64,000 nt of DNA from Sinohyriopsis cumingii (lineage: Eukaryota; Mollusca; Bivalvia; Unionida; Unionidae), in assembly GCA_028554795.2 (NCBI GenBank), contig JAPYKE020000037.1, positions 744,001 through 808,000 of the forward strand, in the 5' to 3' direction. Positions within the stretch are counted from its first letter, which is position 1; every line of letters starts with the position of its first letter. The notes beneath the pieces were generated by a model. The model ran no database searches, was not told where the DNA came from, and saw only the letters and a program-made list of their open reading frames with translations. The position numbers were made by a program, and so were the translations under genes. Shown in pieces: positions 1 to 11,965 of the stretch.

Positions 1-1206
1 TATGTTTAAAATACTTCTTGTGAACCAAATTAGGTATTTATAGTTACATTTAATGATCCTGACTGTAAAGGTTACTGAGTTACAGGTAGGATAAAAATGG
101 TGAAACTCTGTGGAACGAAGTGAAAAACACAATCAGAGGTGTTGATCTGGCCTCGTCTTATAGTCAGCATCGACTTATATAAGGATGAAGGATGGAAAGT
201 TTGCGAAATTTGCTGCTTCAGCTTACACTCGGCATCAACTTATTGGCTGGCAAATAAGGTACTATGGGTTTTAAAATTTATTTTACATTGAGTAGAAGAG
301 TCACTTTGAAAGATTTTCCTTCAATGATTTGATTTTAGCACACCATTCCTAATGAACTTATGGTATGGCCTCTTGTCCCATGTCTGTCAAGTGCGTCAGC
401 TGTCATAAATGCTTATGAACACTTGGTAGGCTTTATTTCTGTTTAGATTTTGATCAGATTGGTATGTAAGCTGATATCAGGAAGACCTCAGAGGATTTGA
501 TTGTGAACAACATGTTAAATAAATTAAGTGATCTTGCATCTGATTGGCTGAGCTTGTGAATGGCTTTAATGGATCAGATTTTTTTGACCAGCTTTGGTAT
601 GTGAGCTCAGGTCATTAAAAGTTTGGATGAACTTCATTATGCGCAAGAACCATGCATATTCATGAGGTGATCTTGTATCTGATTGGCTGAGCTTATGAAC
701 ACTCCAGAGGATATATTTTTGATCAGATATAGACCGGTTTGGTTTGTAATCATCAAGATCACAGCAGTGTTTGATTTCCTGAATACTTTAGGGGCCATAT
801 TTCGGAATAGATCTTGTTTGGGATTTGATATGTAAGTTCATATCGTTGAGATCCCAGATGAGTTCAGGTGTGAGCAACATTCTGAGATATTAATGATGTG
901 AGCTTGTGTCTAATTTGCTGAGGTATTGAACATTCTAGAGGCCATATTTCTGATCATATAAGTAAGTATGTAAGTTTGTATTATCTGAAATGATTTTGAT
1001 TATTAGCAAGATCCAGGCTTAATAATGATGATTCCAGTAGGGGAATCAGACTGTCAATATCAGATCATTAACAGACATTGTAGCAATGATATACCCCATA
1101 GCTTTTCTTTACCGACTACATTTAAAAATGTGTGAATTTGCATTCACAAGCTAACATATATCCACTTTTCAAGTGAGTGGTATCAGCCCAACTTGGGCCT
1201 CTTGTT
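1..1206. repeat. Dispersed repeat family R1, copy 1 (about 350-1206, with related sequence upstream)
   Basis: Non-coding, internally repetitive DNA built from variants of phrases such as ctgattggctgagcttgtg, gatcttg and ttttgatcagattt. It ends in tatcagcccaacttgggcct followed by cttg. The same start (agcttatggtatggcc) and end phrases recur at 30014-31130, and the start phrase at about 45525. This fits a family of non-autonomous elements common in bivalve genomes; I cannot name it with certainty. No aPKC exon was recognised inside. Confidence 0.55.
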
Positions 1207-1319
1207 AACTTGCCAGGCCATAAGGCAAGGGGAGCTTATGGAATGCCCCAGCATTTATCTTATTTTGCCCATTATTCATCTGTCAATAATTACTATTTTT
1301 GACCTCTTAAAAAGTTTTA

Positions 1320-1660
1320 AACCAATCTCAGCCAAACTTGGCAGACATCACACTGACAGAGGCCATTAACATTTGCACAAGTGATGATGATCTGTTTTCA
1401 GATATTTCCACAATTATTAAAAATAGAAAAATCTTTGATGATGACTCAAAAACACTCAAAAGATATTGACTCTATTTGGCAGAAAACCTCATGCCTTGGA
1501 AAGCTTTCAGGTTTACACAAATTGTGCTAATCTACCATCATATATGACTGCTTTTACTAAACAAAGAAAAACTCATGCCTTGGAAAGCTTTCAGGTTTAC
1601 ACAAATTGTGCTAATCTACCATCATATATGACTGCTTTTACTAAACAAAGAAAAACTGCT
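1320..1660. repeat. Satellite family R2 with an 84-bp tandem duplication (1487-1656)
   Basis: An 84-bp unit containing atgccttggaaagctttcag occurs twice head to tail, with an offset of exactly 84 bp (ATG at 1491 and 1575) and near identity. The 84-bp length keeps a reading frame open (28-residue repeat), but there is no sign of a real protein. The flanking phrases (catcagatat..., actaaaaatagaaaa, cttctcaa) match the diverged satellite at 9.2-10.9 kb, so both belong to one dispersed family. Confidence 0.7.
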
Positions 1661-2325
1661 TAAATAATGTCTTCTCAAAATGAGCCTTCCATTGGGTGAA
1701 GCAATAGATGGCCAGTACATAAATGTAATTCTTATCAAGCACCATCCAGAATCCAAACAACTAAATTATTCAAAACATTTGTACATTACATTGCATGAAG
1801 TTTGGTGAATGTGATTGACTTTGAAAAACTATAAGCATGTGCTTTTAATTCAGGCTGTATGTTTATATACAGCATGTTTGAGGAGACAAAAGAAAAAAAC
1901 CCAACATATTTGTTATAAAGTCTACCTTGTGCTAAAATGATTATGTAATGTTTTGTTTGTTTAAATCATATCGAATCATATCATTCTACAAAGAATTCAA
2001 TAACTTTAGTGCTAGAGTTTCTCAGTAAGAAAGTTGCAGAACTTGCTCTATGAATCTGTATCAAGAATCGGCATTCCCAGCATGGTGGCAGTAATGGAGG
2101 GGCATGATGGCTTTTACTTAAATTAATTACTGGTGATAAGTTAGTTTGGACTGTTTGAAGTGTTATTTTGCTGGCCAGTCCAGTTAAAGATTTATGGGTG
2201 GTGAAGTATGGAAAAGTTCCTTCTTACTACCCCTCTCTGCCCCCCCCCATTTTTCTTTGACTGGACTTTAGGCACAGATTATTTTGTGTTAACCTTTTAA
2301 ATTTTTATGATCTGTTATATAAAAG

Positions 2326-2367
2326 GAAAGGAATGAATCTGCAACAGATGAGCCTGGCGCATCTGAG
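2326..2367 (+). CDS. aPKC: Candidate aPKC hinge microexon (14 codons)
   Basis: A 42-nt open segment flanked by AG (2324-2325) and GT (2368-2369) reads ERNESATDEPGASE in the frame that joins directly, phase 0 to phase 0, to the kinase-domain exon at 12408 (ASSAGGGRG...). A Glu/Ser-rich, low-complexity hinge between the C1 domain and the kinase domain is expected at this place in aPKC; vertebrate PRKCI has a similar Glu/Ser stretch ending in a Ser run. The donor (GAG|GTATTT) is acceptable and the acceptor pyrimidine tract is only moderate. Because the length is a multiple of three and both ends are phase 0, it could be skipped without a frameshift, so it may be an optional cassette. The call rests on phase and composition, not on a conserved motif. 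Confidence 0.5.
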
Positions 2368-3157
2368 GTATTTTTTGTTAAAAAGCATTCTTTTTGTAGC
2401 ATGTTGTCTGAGTGTTTTTCTTCTGTATTCAGAGTGTTTTTGCTGTTCAGATGTTGTTTCAGTTTTGCTGCATTAATTTATTGGACTCTGACAAGGAAGC
2501 AGAAGGACTTTTCAACTAATAAGGACATATAGTTGGATGGAATGTTCCATTTAAACCCACATCTAACAGACACAATTTTTCCTTGATGTCTGTCATATAA
2601 AAAGTAATTTGCCACAAAAATGTCAACTCGTAACAGAAATTGTTTAGTCTTGCCTTCCGACCCATGTCAATTACTCCAATGAAATAGCACTTTCATAATT
2701 GTTTGAGCTTTGTTTTAGAAACTGCTTTTTTATTTTTGCATGAAAAATGTTGAAAATCTGTAACTTGTTCCTTGTCAGATTGCCACATATATTTGAGAAA
2801 GAAGTTGAGCTTTGTAAGATCTTGAAAATAGTTACAGTTGCTTAAGTTGCTGAGTTAATGTTTAAACATGCTTTTGGTCATCGAATCTGCCAATAGATAG
2901 TGAAACAGGTTATCAAAATATTTTAAAAATCATTTAATATTTTTGGTTTTCTGGTTGAATCACAAATGTGAAGACTATAAAATGATTGCAGTAAATTTGA
3001 TAATTGTTAAGCTGTTTTTCGTTGAGACCACTATCGTAAAATCTTGATATAATGATCACTGTGTGTCCATGGATCTACCTGCACCCTGTATTGACATTGA
3101 TAAATAAAAGGCAGGGTCAAATATGGGGTCTCTTGTTTGTGTGTGTGTGCATACATG

Positions 3158-3159
3158 TA

Positions 3160-3201
<42 letters not shown>

Positions 3202-3210
3202 ATATATATA
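3158..3210. repeat. (TA)n microsatellite
   Basis: An uninterrupted TA/AT dinucleotide run of about 40 nt, then a degenerate tail (tttTatatatataaaac). The tyrosine/isoleucine-rich open frames across it are artefacts of the repeat. Confidence 0.95.
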
Positions 3211-3716
3211 AAACATAGTTGGCACACTTTACATATAGTGTTTGCAGTTTCGTATTTTTGATAAGTCAGTATATTAACAGATCACTTGACATTAATCAAA
3301 TTGGAACAAATAACTTTATAAAATTTTTGTGCAGTGCTTGCGACCATGGGAATTTTGCTTACCCTGCTTTCTGGAACGTTTTTTTTGTAATACTATCATT
3401 AGCCACATTTTGATGTCCATTTTGCTTTTAATCGACTGCACAGGGGCCATTATGAAAAAGGTTATTTCTGCCTGAATGTTGCCAATTTACCCCACAGGGA
3501 TTGTTAAAAATAAACTAAAGGGTGTCGGTCAATGGACAGAGCATGAGGGGGCATATGACATGTACCCCAATCTATGGCAAACATGGTTTAAATGTTAGCA
3601 TGTAGAGTAAATAAACTCAGCCCTGTTTAGAGAAGAATGGACATATGATGGCCTCCTAACAGACAAAGCCTTTTCCTACCAGAACAGAATCTTAAATGGG
3701 TAATGATTTAATATTA

Positions 3717-3791
3717 AATTTATGAAGATTATTGAACAATGTCCAGCTTTGCTCACCAAAGCTGGACATTGTTCAACTTATTTTATAAATT
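3717..3791. repeat. Near-perfect palindrome / hairpin
   Basis: The 20-nt arm ttgaacaatgtccagctttg at 3732-3751 is followed by a 5-nt loop (ctcac) and its exact reverse complement at 3757-3776. Outside this the arms continue with partial complementarity to about 3717 and 3791. The RNA or cruciform would be a tight stem-loop. It could be the remnant of a very short foldback element. Confidence 0.85.
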
Positions 3792-4215
3792 GATTTTAGC
3801 AAAGTTCAGGTTCTTGATTATTCTTTGACCTTTCCATGGACCACTTGAATAGAGCTTGTAGACCACACAGTGGTGACTGTACCAGAGTTTCAGAACCTCT
3901 GATATATTGTACGTCTTGCACTGTAAGAACTCAATTTGTTTCTTCATTGCTTTTTGCTGATTGTTGGTTATAGTGACCTATTTGGATCTGCAATAGTTGG
4001 TACATAAAGTGTAAGGTCTTGACAAACCATATGTCTTTAAATTTCTCTTTTGTATTAGGAAATGTACATTATGGCCATTTCTGTTTTATGAGGCAAATTA
4101 CAATGGATTAATGGTTCCAATTACAAACTTAGTTGAGTATTTCTGAGAAATTTATCTGTACAGAAAATTAACATTTTTGACATTCAGTTGTTTTAAAAAA
4201 AAATGCACTGTTAGA

Positions 4216-5075
4216 GAGTGAGAGGGAGATTTATATTTGTTGGGCTGTGTTTATGAATGGGAGGGAGATTTACATTTGTTGGGCAATATTTATGAATGGT
4301 AGGGAGATTTACACTTGTTGGGCTATGTTTATGAATGGGAGGGAGATTTATTTTTGTTGGGCTATGTTTATGAATGAGAGGGAGATTTACAATTGTTGGG
4401 CAATATTTATGAATGGTAGGGAGATTTACATTTGTTGGACTATGTTTATGAATGAGAGGCAGATTTACAATTGTTTGGCTATGTTTATGAATGGGAGGCA
4501 GATTTACAATTGTTTGGCTATGTTTATGAATGGGAGGGAGAGTTATATTGGTTGGGCTATGTTTATGAATGAGAGGCAGATTTACAATTGTTTGGCTATG
4601 TTTATGAATGGGAGGGAGAGTTATATTGGTTGGGCTATGTTTATGAATGAAAGGGAGATTTACAATTGTTTGGGTATGTTTATGAATGAGAGGCAGATTT
4701 ACAATTGTTTGGCTATGTTTATGAATGAGAGGCAGATTTACAATTGTTTGGCTATGTTTATGAATGGGAGGGAGAGTTATATTGGTTGGGCTATGTTTAT
4801 GAATGAAAGGGAGATTTACAATTGTTTGGGTATGTTTATGAATGAGAGGGAGATTTACATTTGTTGGGCTATGTTTATGAATGAGGGATATTTACATTTG
4901 TTGGGCAATATTTATTAATGGTAGGGAGATTTACATTTGTTGGGCTATGTTTATGAATGAGAGGGAGATTTATACTTGTTAGGCTGTTTATAAATGAGAG
5001 GGAGATTTACAATTGTTTGGCTATATTTGTGAGTGAGAGGGAGATTTACATTTGTTGAGCTGTGTTTATGATTGC
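4216..5075. repeat. 39-bp minisatellite (about 21 copies)
   Basis: Head-to-tail 39-bp units carrying the phrases gagggagatttacatttgtt and gggctatgtttatgaatg. Several variant types are interleaved (gagatttac, cagatttac, gagagttatattggttggg) in a higher-order pattern. As 39 is a multiple of 3, one frame stays open for 223 codons (4247-4918) as a 13-residue repeat. I take this as a by-product, not a gene: there is no splice context and no non-repeat sequence in the frame. Confidence 0.92.
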
Positions 5076-5244
5076 ATCATAAGCCTGATAAATAGTTTTC
5101 AGCCACTGCAAAAACTCTACGATGAACATACTTCTCTTTCACTTTGCACACTTTTCTCATAGTGCTTTGTATTTTTTTGTAAAGGTACATTGTTTGAAAC
5201 TGATTCTCACTTTTTGGTACTATATTCACCGTTGTTATTGCTTT

Positions 5245-5440
5245 GTATTCAAATGGATTAGACATCTTAGCTTCACAGTGCTTCTGTTTTCAAATAATAG
5301 CAGCACAGGGCTTCTTTATTCAAATCGAGTAGACATACTAACTTCACAGGGCTTCTGTTTTCAAATACTAGCATCACAGGGCTTCTTTATTCAAATGGAT
5401 TATACTTACTAGCATCACAGCTTCTTTATTCAGTTGGATT
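5245..5440. repeat. Minisatellite M2, left part
   Basis: Units of roughly 40 bp built on ttcaaatggattagacat, ctagcatcacagggcttct. The same array resumes at 6455-6740. The two parts flank a minus-strand LINE relic, so one array appears to have been split by the insertion. Confidence 0.8.
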
Positions 5441-6455
5441 TTTTGATGGCGGTTTAAATATATATTTTTGCCATATAGTACAACACAGGGGGTTGGGCTA
5501 CAAGTTCTCACAACTTAGCAACAGCCTTCCCCTAAATACACAAGTAAGTACATATACATGAAAAGTGGCATGGACTAACAGTATTTGTATATACTTATGC
5601 AGATATACAGTACATTAATACAAATGAATATCAAAAAATTCATCATTGTAGAAAAGTTAATACAAAATAAGTATATCAGTTTTACTTTAAAGAAGAGAAA
5701 GTCGGAGAATGGGGATGGACTTATAAAGGGGTTCCATGGCAGGTACTAAAAGTAGATCATGCCAGTAGATAATTTGTCTTAGATAATTATTGAAATCTTT
5801 TAGTATCTATAAGTCTGGAAGATTTCCAAGATGCGAGTGTTTAGGGCATTTGATAACTAGCCTAGTATGTATTTGTTGAAAATAATTTTTATTTCTCAAA
5901 TTATATTGTGTCCAGCTAATGGAGGAAAAAGATCTTGAAGGTAAGAGGGAGAAACACCATATGCAATTTTGTGCAAGGTACAAAGTTCATGAAATTTTCT
6001 TGCTTCTGATAATGGGAGCCAACTGGTTTCTTTGTAAATATCGTTAGTAGAAGTGCTATGGGTAACTCGAGTTAGAATTCTTCCCACTTCAGGCTGCAGC
6101 CTTTGAGGTCTTAATAAGTCAGCGGCAGGACAATTATCCCATATTATATCATCATACTCTAGGAGAGGGCGTATATAAGAAAGATATATTCTTTCTAAAG
6201 TTTTCCATCCTAGATTGTATTTAATAGACCTCAAAACATTTAGTATTTTGGATGCATGTAAGGAGATATTTTAAATATGTATAAAAAAGCTACCAGAGTT
6301 AGTGAATGTCAGACTGTCGTGTTTCTGATGAGATGAACAAAGTGTAGAAACTCATTTTGAAACTCAAACTCCGGAAAAACTAGGTTAGATTTGTTGCAGA
6401 AAAACTTAACTTCAGTCTTTGAAGGGTTAAAATTTACTAACCATTGTTTAGACAG
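5441..6455 (-). mobile_element. LINE (non-LTR retrotransposon) 3' fragment, degenerate
   Basis: Translated on the minus strand, 6234-5896 gives a typical reverse-transcriptase C-terminal region: IYLSYIRPLLEYDDIIWDNC, then a WLPLSEARKFHELCTLHKIAYG block and SYLQDLF. This is the arrangement found after the RT palm in Jockey/CR1-like elements. Upstream on the same strand, about 6470-6330, another frame gives KQWLVNFNPSKTEVKFF, the RT thumb-region phrase. A frameshift near 6290 separates the two, so the copy is dead. The left part (5441-5890, AT-rich) would be its 3' untranslated end. The copy sits between the two halves of minisatellite M2. Confidence 0.8.
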
Positions 6456-6740
6456 GACTTCTATATTGCAATGGATTAGACATACTAGCATTAAATGGCT
6501 ACTGTATTTAAATGGATTAGACATGCTAGCATCACATGGCTACTGTAATTCAATGGATTGGACATACCAGTATCACAGGGCTTCTGTATTTAAATGGATT
6601 AGACATTCTAGCATCACAGGGCTACTGTAATTCAATGGATTGGACATACCAGTATCACAGGGCTTCTGTATTTAAATGGATTAGACATTCTAGCATCACA
6701 GGGCTACTGTATTTAAATGGATTAGACACACTAGAATTTC
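6455..6740. repeat. Minisatellite M2, right part
   Basis: About 40-bp units (tttaaatggattagacat, ctagcatcacagggctactg) of the same family as 5245-5440, with two alternating subtypes (tgtatttaaatggattag and tgtaattcaatggattgg). Confidence 0.85.
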
Positions 6741-8021
6741 TTTCATGGTAAGATCAGGGTACCAAACACTCTCCAACAGCCTATAGTATAATTCATTATT
6801 ATCCCATGCTAAAATCAGGGCTCTAGCCAAAATATTTGCCAAAAATAGGGGGTGGGTATGCTATCAAAGATATCCATCATAAATATTCACAAAAAATGAG
6901 GTTAAAAATGGGGCTTGTGTTTATTGTTAAGTATGGGTTCATCATTTGATAAATGCTTTATATGAGAATGACACTTCAAACATTTCAGGTGAGTTTGCCT
7001 TCAGTTTGCCTTTACACCTAATTCAGTTCATTTTCTTACTAATTGCAGCTTTATCTGGCTGTGTAATTGCTATATCAGCATTAACTCTTCCAGAGGATTG
7101 TTTAATTATCAAAATTAGTAACTGTTATATATTTTGCCACCAGTACTATTTCTCATTTACTTTTCTTTGAGTTGATTAGCTTGGATAGTATTTTCCTCTG
7201 CCTGTTTTAGGTGGACACTGTACCCTGCCCCTCCCTAGGTGGCATACTGTTTAATATATGGTGGTATAATACATGTGATAATGGTAACTGTCAATATGTG
7301 TGTTTTGGGAATTTGGCATCGTTAACTTTTGTTGTTCACCTGTAAATATTATCTTAATTGGACCAGAATAGCGAATTGAAAATCCTGTCTTTTACAGAGT
7401 GCAGATATAGACTGGATATGAAAATTTAAGGGGCAAATTCCACCCACCATTTTAAAAGAAAGGGTCACATTTTTTGAAAATGGAATTTCTTTTTCAAGAA
7501 AGAAAAGTAGGGCTTGAAAATACAATGCATGATTTTTAGTTTATTTTTTTTTCGGTGCAGTTTTTGAGAAATTAGTATGAATTACGCAATCAGTGTTCTT
7601 GAATTTACCCAGTGATTGCACTTAGAAGAGACCTTGCTGTACTTAAAATGCCCTAACAGGCAACCAGCACATTGCCCTGACTGAGTGGTCTGGGGACAAT
7701 ACTGGTTAATTGGTACAGTTGTGAGCAGACATGATGTGGACAGAGAACTGATATTTGTACATAATTTAAGTGCATTTTACCTTAATGGATCACAAACAGT
7801 GGCATAGCAACCACCAAGCAACCCCTACAACTCTGGAGGGAGAGAGGGGCCAGATTCTATGGGTACCCAAAATTCCCATCAAACAGCTTTTGTTATTGGA
7901 GGGAGCCTGAGAAGTAAGTTTTACAGGGGGTCCAGAATTTCTTGCTATGCTACTGGTCATAAATTGTTTTATGTCCCATTCTGTCAGTGATAGAAGCATA
8001 GAGTGTTACTTTTGTCTATCC

Positions 8022-8590
8022 ACCCATCCATCTGTCCCTCATGCCTGGGTTAGACTAGGTCACTTTTTAAACAGTATTGTGGGCAAACCATCCATCTGTC
8101 TCTCACGCCTTGGTTAGATTTCACGCTTAGGAAAGATTTTAGGCATTATTGTGGGCAACCATCCATCTGTCCTTCACACATTGGTTAGGGTTTTTTTGTT
8201 TAGGTCAGGCTTTAGGCAATGTTGTGGACAACCATCCAAATGTCCTTCACACATTGGTTATGTGTTGTGTTTAGGTACAGCTTTAGGCAACACTGTGGGC
8301 AGCCACCAATCTTCCCTTCATACATTTGTTAAGTTTGTTTTGCTTAGGTCAAGTTATAGGCAATGTTATGGAAGAACATCCATCTGTCCCTCACACCTTG
8401 GTTAGGCTTTTTGTTTAAGTCAAGTTTTAGGCAGTATTGTAGGCAACCATCAATCTATCGCTCACACCTAGGTTGTGTTTTGTGTTTAGGTCCTGTTTTC
8501 GACAGTGTTGGGGAAAACAGTCAATGTCTCTCACACCTTGATTAGGTTTTGTGTTTAGGTCAGGTTTTAGGCTATTTTTTCAGCAACCAT
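8022..8590. repeat. About 72-bp minisatellite (8 copies)
   Basis: The phrase ccatccatctgtccctcaca recurs at about 8025, 8089, 8159, 8231, 8303, 8377, 8447 and 8520 (offsets 64-74 bp), each followed by ttggttaggttttttgttta and a ttttaggcaatgttgtgggc-like stretch. Non-coding; the short ORFs across it are shadows. Confidence 0.85.
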
Positions 8591-9224
8591 ATTTCATTAC
8601 AAATGTTGTTGTGAATTCAGAGTTCAAGAGTGAGTGATACATGGAGAATATACTTTGCAGATAACAAGTGAAAGAATTTTGGGACCAGATAAAGAAAGTT
8701 GTATCAAGTGCCGAGGGTTTTTATCAAGACCCTGTTTTCTGAAGTTGTATTAAATTGCAGATTAATCATATTTGTTTTTGAACACCATTCAATTATTTAT
8801 GATGTACTTTTATATTATATTTACATGTATATGAAATTACAATCATCCTAACAGTTTTCTTTTTCCTTTTCTTTTACCTCTTGACCTTTGACCTGTGACA
8901 TACCTGATGGATGTACAGAATATACAAGTAGAGGTAGAATATTAGTACCTTTATTAACCCAGAATTTAATATACATGTCTGTTTGTCTGTCTGTCTTTCT
9001 CTCCATCTGTAGGTAAATTCCTCATAGCATATTAGTATAAGGGATTGTAGAATATAGACCTGCATACATCATTTTGTTTAATTAAAACAGCAAATTTCTT
9101 ATGACTAGAAAATAATTGCTTTTGTTTCATTTTTAAGCTTAAGATAAGGCCTAGTGTTATTATCTTATGGCCCAGCCTCCATTTTATGCCTTGTGCCTGT
9201 CAACAGTTGCTATTTTCAACACTC

Positions 9225-10370
9225 CAAAGCCAGTAAAACCAATTTCAACCAAACATCATAGAGGGCATCGTGGCAGGAAGGCCTTTGAGGTTATACAAAT
9301 GAGGCTTCTGGCATAAAGACCTTTGAGGTTTATATAAATGGGGCTACTGGCATAAAGGCCTTTGAGGTTTATACAAATGAGGCTCCTGGCATGAAGGCCT
9401 TTGAGGTTTATACAAATGGGGCTACTGGCATAAAGGCCTTTGAGGTTTATACAAATGGGGCTCCTGACATAAAGGCCTTTGAAGTTTATACAAATGGGGC
9501 TCCTGGCACAAAGACCTTTCAGGTTTATACACTTGGGGCTGATCCTTCGTCAGATATTTTTACCAGTGTTATCAACAGTAGAAATCCCTTTAAGTTCACT
9601 TCTTAAAAAATTGTTCAACAGAATTGACCCATTTAGAACTGCAAAATTGATAAAAATTATACTGATCTGCCATCAGTTATGACCCCACAATTACCAAATT
9701 AGATAAACTTGAAAGAAATTATTCTCAGAAACTTCTCAACAGAATTTGACCAAATATGGCAAGAAGAATTCTGCTATTGGGTTGAGGGCTTTCAAATTTT
9801 CACAAATGATGCTATTCCACCATCAAATTTGGCCACTATTTGTGAAACTAAAAATGCTATTGTGACCAAAAGCAGCTTGGCTTAAAGGCCTTTGAGGTTT
9901 ATACAAATGGGGCTCCTGGCTTAAAGGCCTTTGAGGTTTATACAGATGGGACTCCTGGCTTAAAGGCCTTTGAGGTTTATACAGATGGGGCTCCTGGCTT
10001 AAAGACCTTTCATATTTATACAAATGATGCACTACAAGTGATGTTGATCTATCATTAAATATGTCAACAGTAACCAAAAATATATAGACCTTTAAACAAC
10101 TTTTCAAAAATCGCCAACACAATTTAAGCAAATTTAACATAAGGCATTCTAACCTAATTGGCTTTAAAATTTTCATAGATAATGCTGATATGCCATCAAT
10201 TAAATTCTCAGAAATTGCAAAGCAAAATTTGTCCACATTTTTTTATTCAAAGCACTCTGGCCTGAAAACCTTAAAAATTTATACAAAATTGTGCTAATTT
10301 ACTGGCAATCGTTACGAAAAATAGAAAATCCTCAAAACTATTTCTTCTCCAAACTTATACATATGATACA
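9225..10370. repeat. Satellite family R2 with 39-bp sub-arrays (9270-9540 and 9880-10020)
   Basis: Tandem 39-bp units (aaggcctttgaggtttatac, aaatggggctcctggcat) form two blocks. The surrounding, more diverged sequence carries the longer unit seen also at 1320-1660 and 10670-10900 (catcaa/catcagatat, actaaaaatagaaaa, cttctcaacagaatttgacc). The short sub-array looks like local expansion of one part of the long unit. Confidence 0.8.
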
Positions 10371-10669
10371 GTGTGTGTGGGATTTGGATTTTTAACATAG
10401 CTTTAACAATTTTTCAGTCGTATCACTACGACGTCTGCAGTGTGGCAGATTATAGTGATGCCTAGCACTGGGGCATCATGTCGCAGGCATGTAGCATGAT
10501 GTCCCACCCAGTCACATTATCCTGACACCAGGCTGACCAGTCCTAACACTTACCTCTTAATGCTGAGCACCAAGCGAGGCAGCTGTTAGTACCATTTTTG
10601 TAAGTCTTGTGGGTATAACTCGGTTAGGGATCGAGGCGAATGCGCTAACCACTAGGCCATTGGAGCAGT
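10371..10669 (-). mobile_element. SINE-A, minus-strand copy
   Basis: Reverse complement of a tRNA-derived SINE: the A-box side reads on the minus strand as gctccaatggcctagtggtt, then a B-box-like area and a body with cagcatgatg-type phrases, ending in a CA-rich tail (tg-rich on this strand at 10371). The same family is complete at 24724-25050 and 43600-43934. It is inserted into satellite R2, whose sequence resumes after it. An atgatac motif on both sides may be the target-site duplication. Confidence 0.85.
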
Positions 10670-10900
10670 CACAAATGATACTGATCAGCTATCAGATATA
10701 GTTGTAGTTACTAAAAATAGAAAAGCCCTTAATAACTTCTCAAAAACTGCCATAATAGAATTTGACCAAATATTTTACATCTGTGCCACAGCTTGAAGGC
10801 CTTTTAAATTCCTACAGATGATGCTGATCCAGCATCAAAATATGGCTACTGTTGCTAAAAATACGAAAACAGAAACAACTTTTGGTAAACAACTTTGACG
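10670..10900. repeat. Satellite family R2, diverged continuation
   Basis: Resumes the R2 pattern after the SINE (catcagatatagttgtagtt, actaaaaatagaaaagccc, aatttgaccaaat) with two partial units. Confidence 0.6.
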
Positions 10901-11869
10901 AACAATGACAGAAAGCATTCTGGCAGAATAAAATTTGAGAAATATTGAAAAAACTTCTTTTCATAAATTATGCAATCACCAGCATTTGAAGAAATTTCAT
11001 TAGAAGGCATCCTATTGGCCCATATTTCTTGGACAACTTTTTTTACATTTGGCTATTGGCCAGGTGAGGATCTCAGGCTAATTTGCATATTTTCCACTTA
11101 CAGTTTCTACTACTGTTTGCAAATTAATGACTTGAGTATACATTTTTTTTAATGTTTATGAGAACATGCATGCTTACATACATACAAACACACATTCATA
11201 CATACACAACACATACACACACCAGTTTTGTCACTAAGTGAAATAATTATTTTGGATATTTTGTTTACTTCTCCGTAAATTTTTGTTCAGTACCTTAGGA
11301 ATTTACTAGTTACTGACCAGCTACAGTTGATATTTTTCATGGAAATATTTTTGTCTTACTTGGGAACATAAATTTCCTTTCAGAAACTAAAGCAATCTTT
11401 ATAGACCATTTGTTAACTGCAGAGTTGTTTAGTTTTCAGGAATCCTCAATACTGTTTTCAGCTGAAAATATTTATTATTGTACTTTACTTTTCCATGAAA
11501 AATTTGATTAAGAAACATCTGTTGAATAAGGGTAAAAATCTTGGTACTAATGTTTTATAGAAATGGAGTCTTCATATAAAAGTTGGTTGCAGTTTTTAGT
11601 CATTTACATTAGAGAAAATTCAGGTAATTGTTGCTGCCGCAACAGATTATCCAACAAAAGCACTGATTGGCTTGTAATGGTTATTTGTTTAACATTGTTG
11701 CCTTTTTTTGTTGTGACTACCAGTTCACATTTTTAAAAATTATTTGTCTATATTTTGGGTGGGATGTAATTTTTACTATTATATTTTTTAGAGCTTAACT
11801 TTCAGTTGGCACAGAATATCAGGGATTGAGCTGACATAATGTTAAATTCTATGTATACATGCATGCTTT

Positions 11870-11965
11870 CATACACAGAGACATACATACATACATACAT
11901 ACATACATACATACATACAGATAGATACATGCATGCATGCATACATACATACAGACAGACAGACA
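11870..11965. repeat. (ATAC)n / (ATGC)n / (CAGA)n compound microsatellite
   Basis: Consecutive ataC tetranucleotide repeats with short gatag, catg and cagacaga interruptions. A smaller cata-rich stretch occurs at 11160-11220. Confidence 0.9.

Noticed and set aside
3031..3261. Tyr/Ile-rich ORFs on both strands
   Set aside because: Translation of a (TA)n microsatellite.
4247..4918. 223-codon open frame in the 39-bp array as a repeat protein gene
   Set aside because: Fully explained by a unit divisible by three; no splice sites, no non-repeat ends and no family resemblance.
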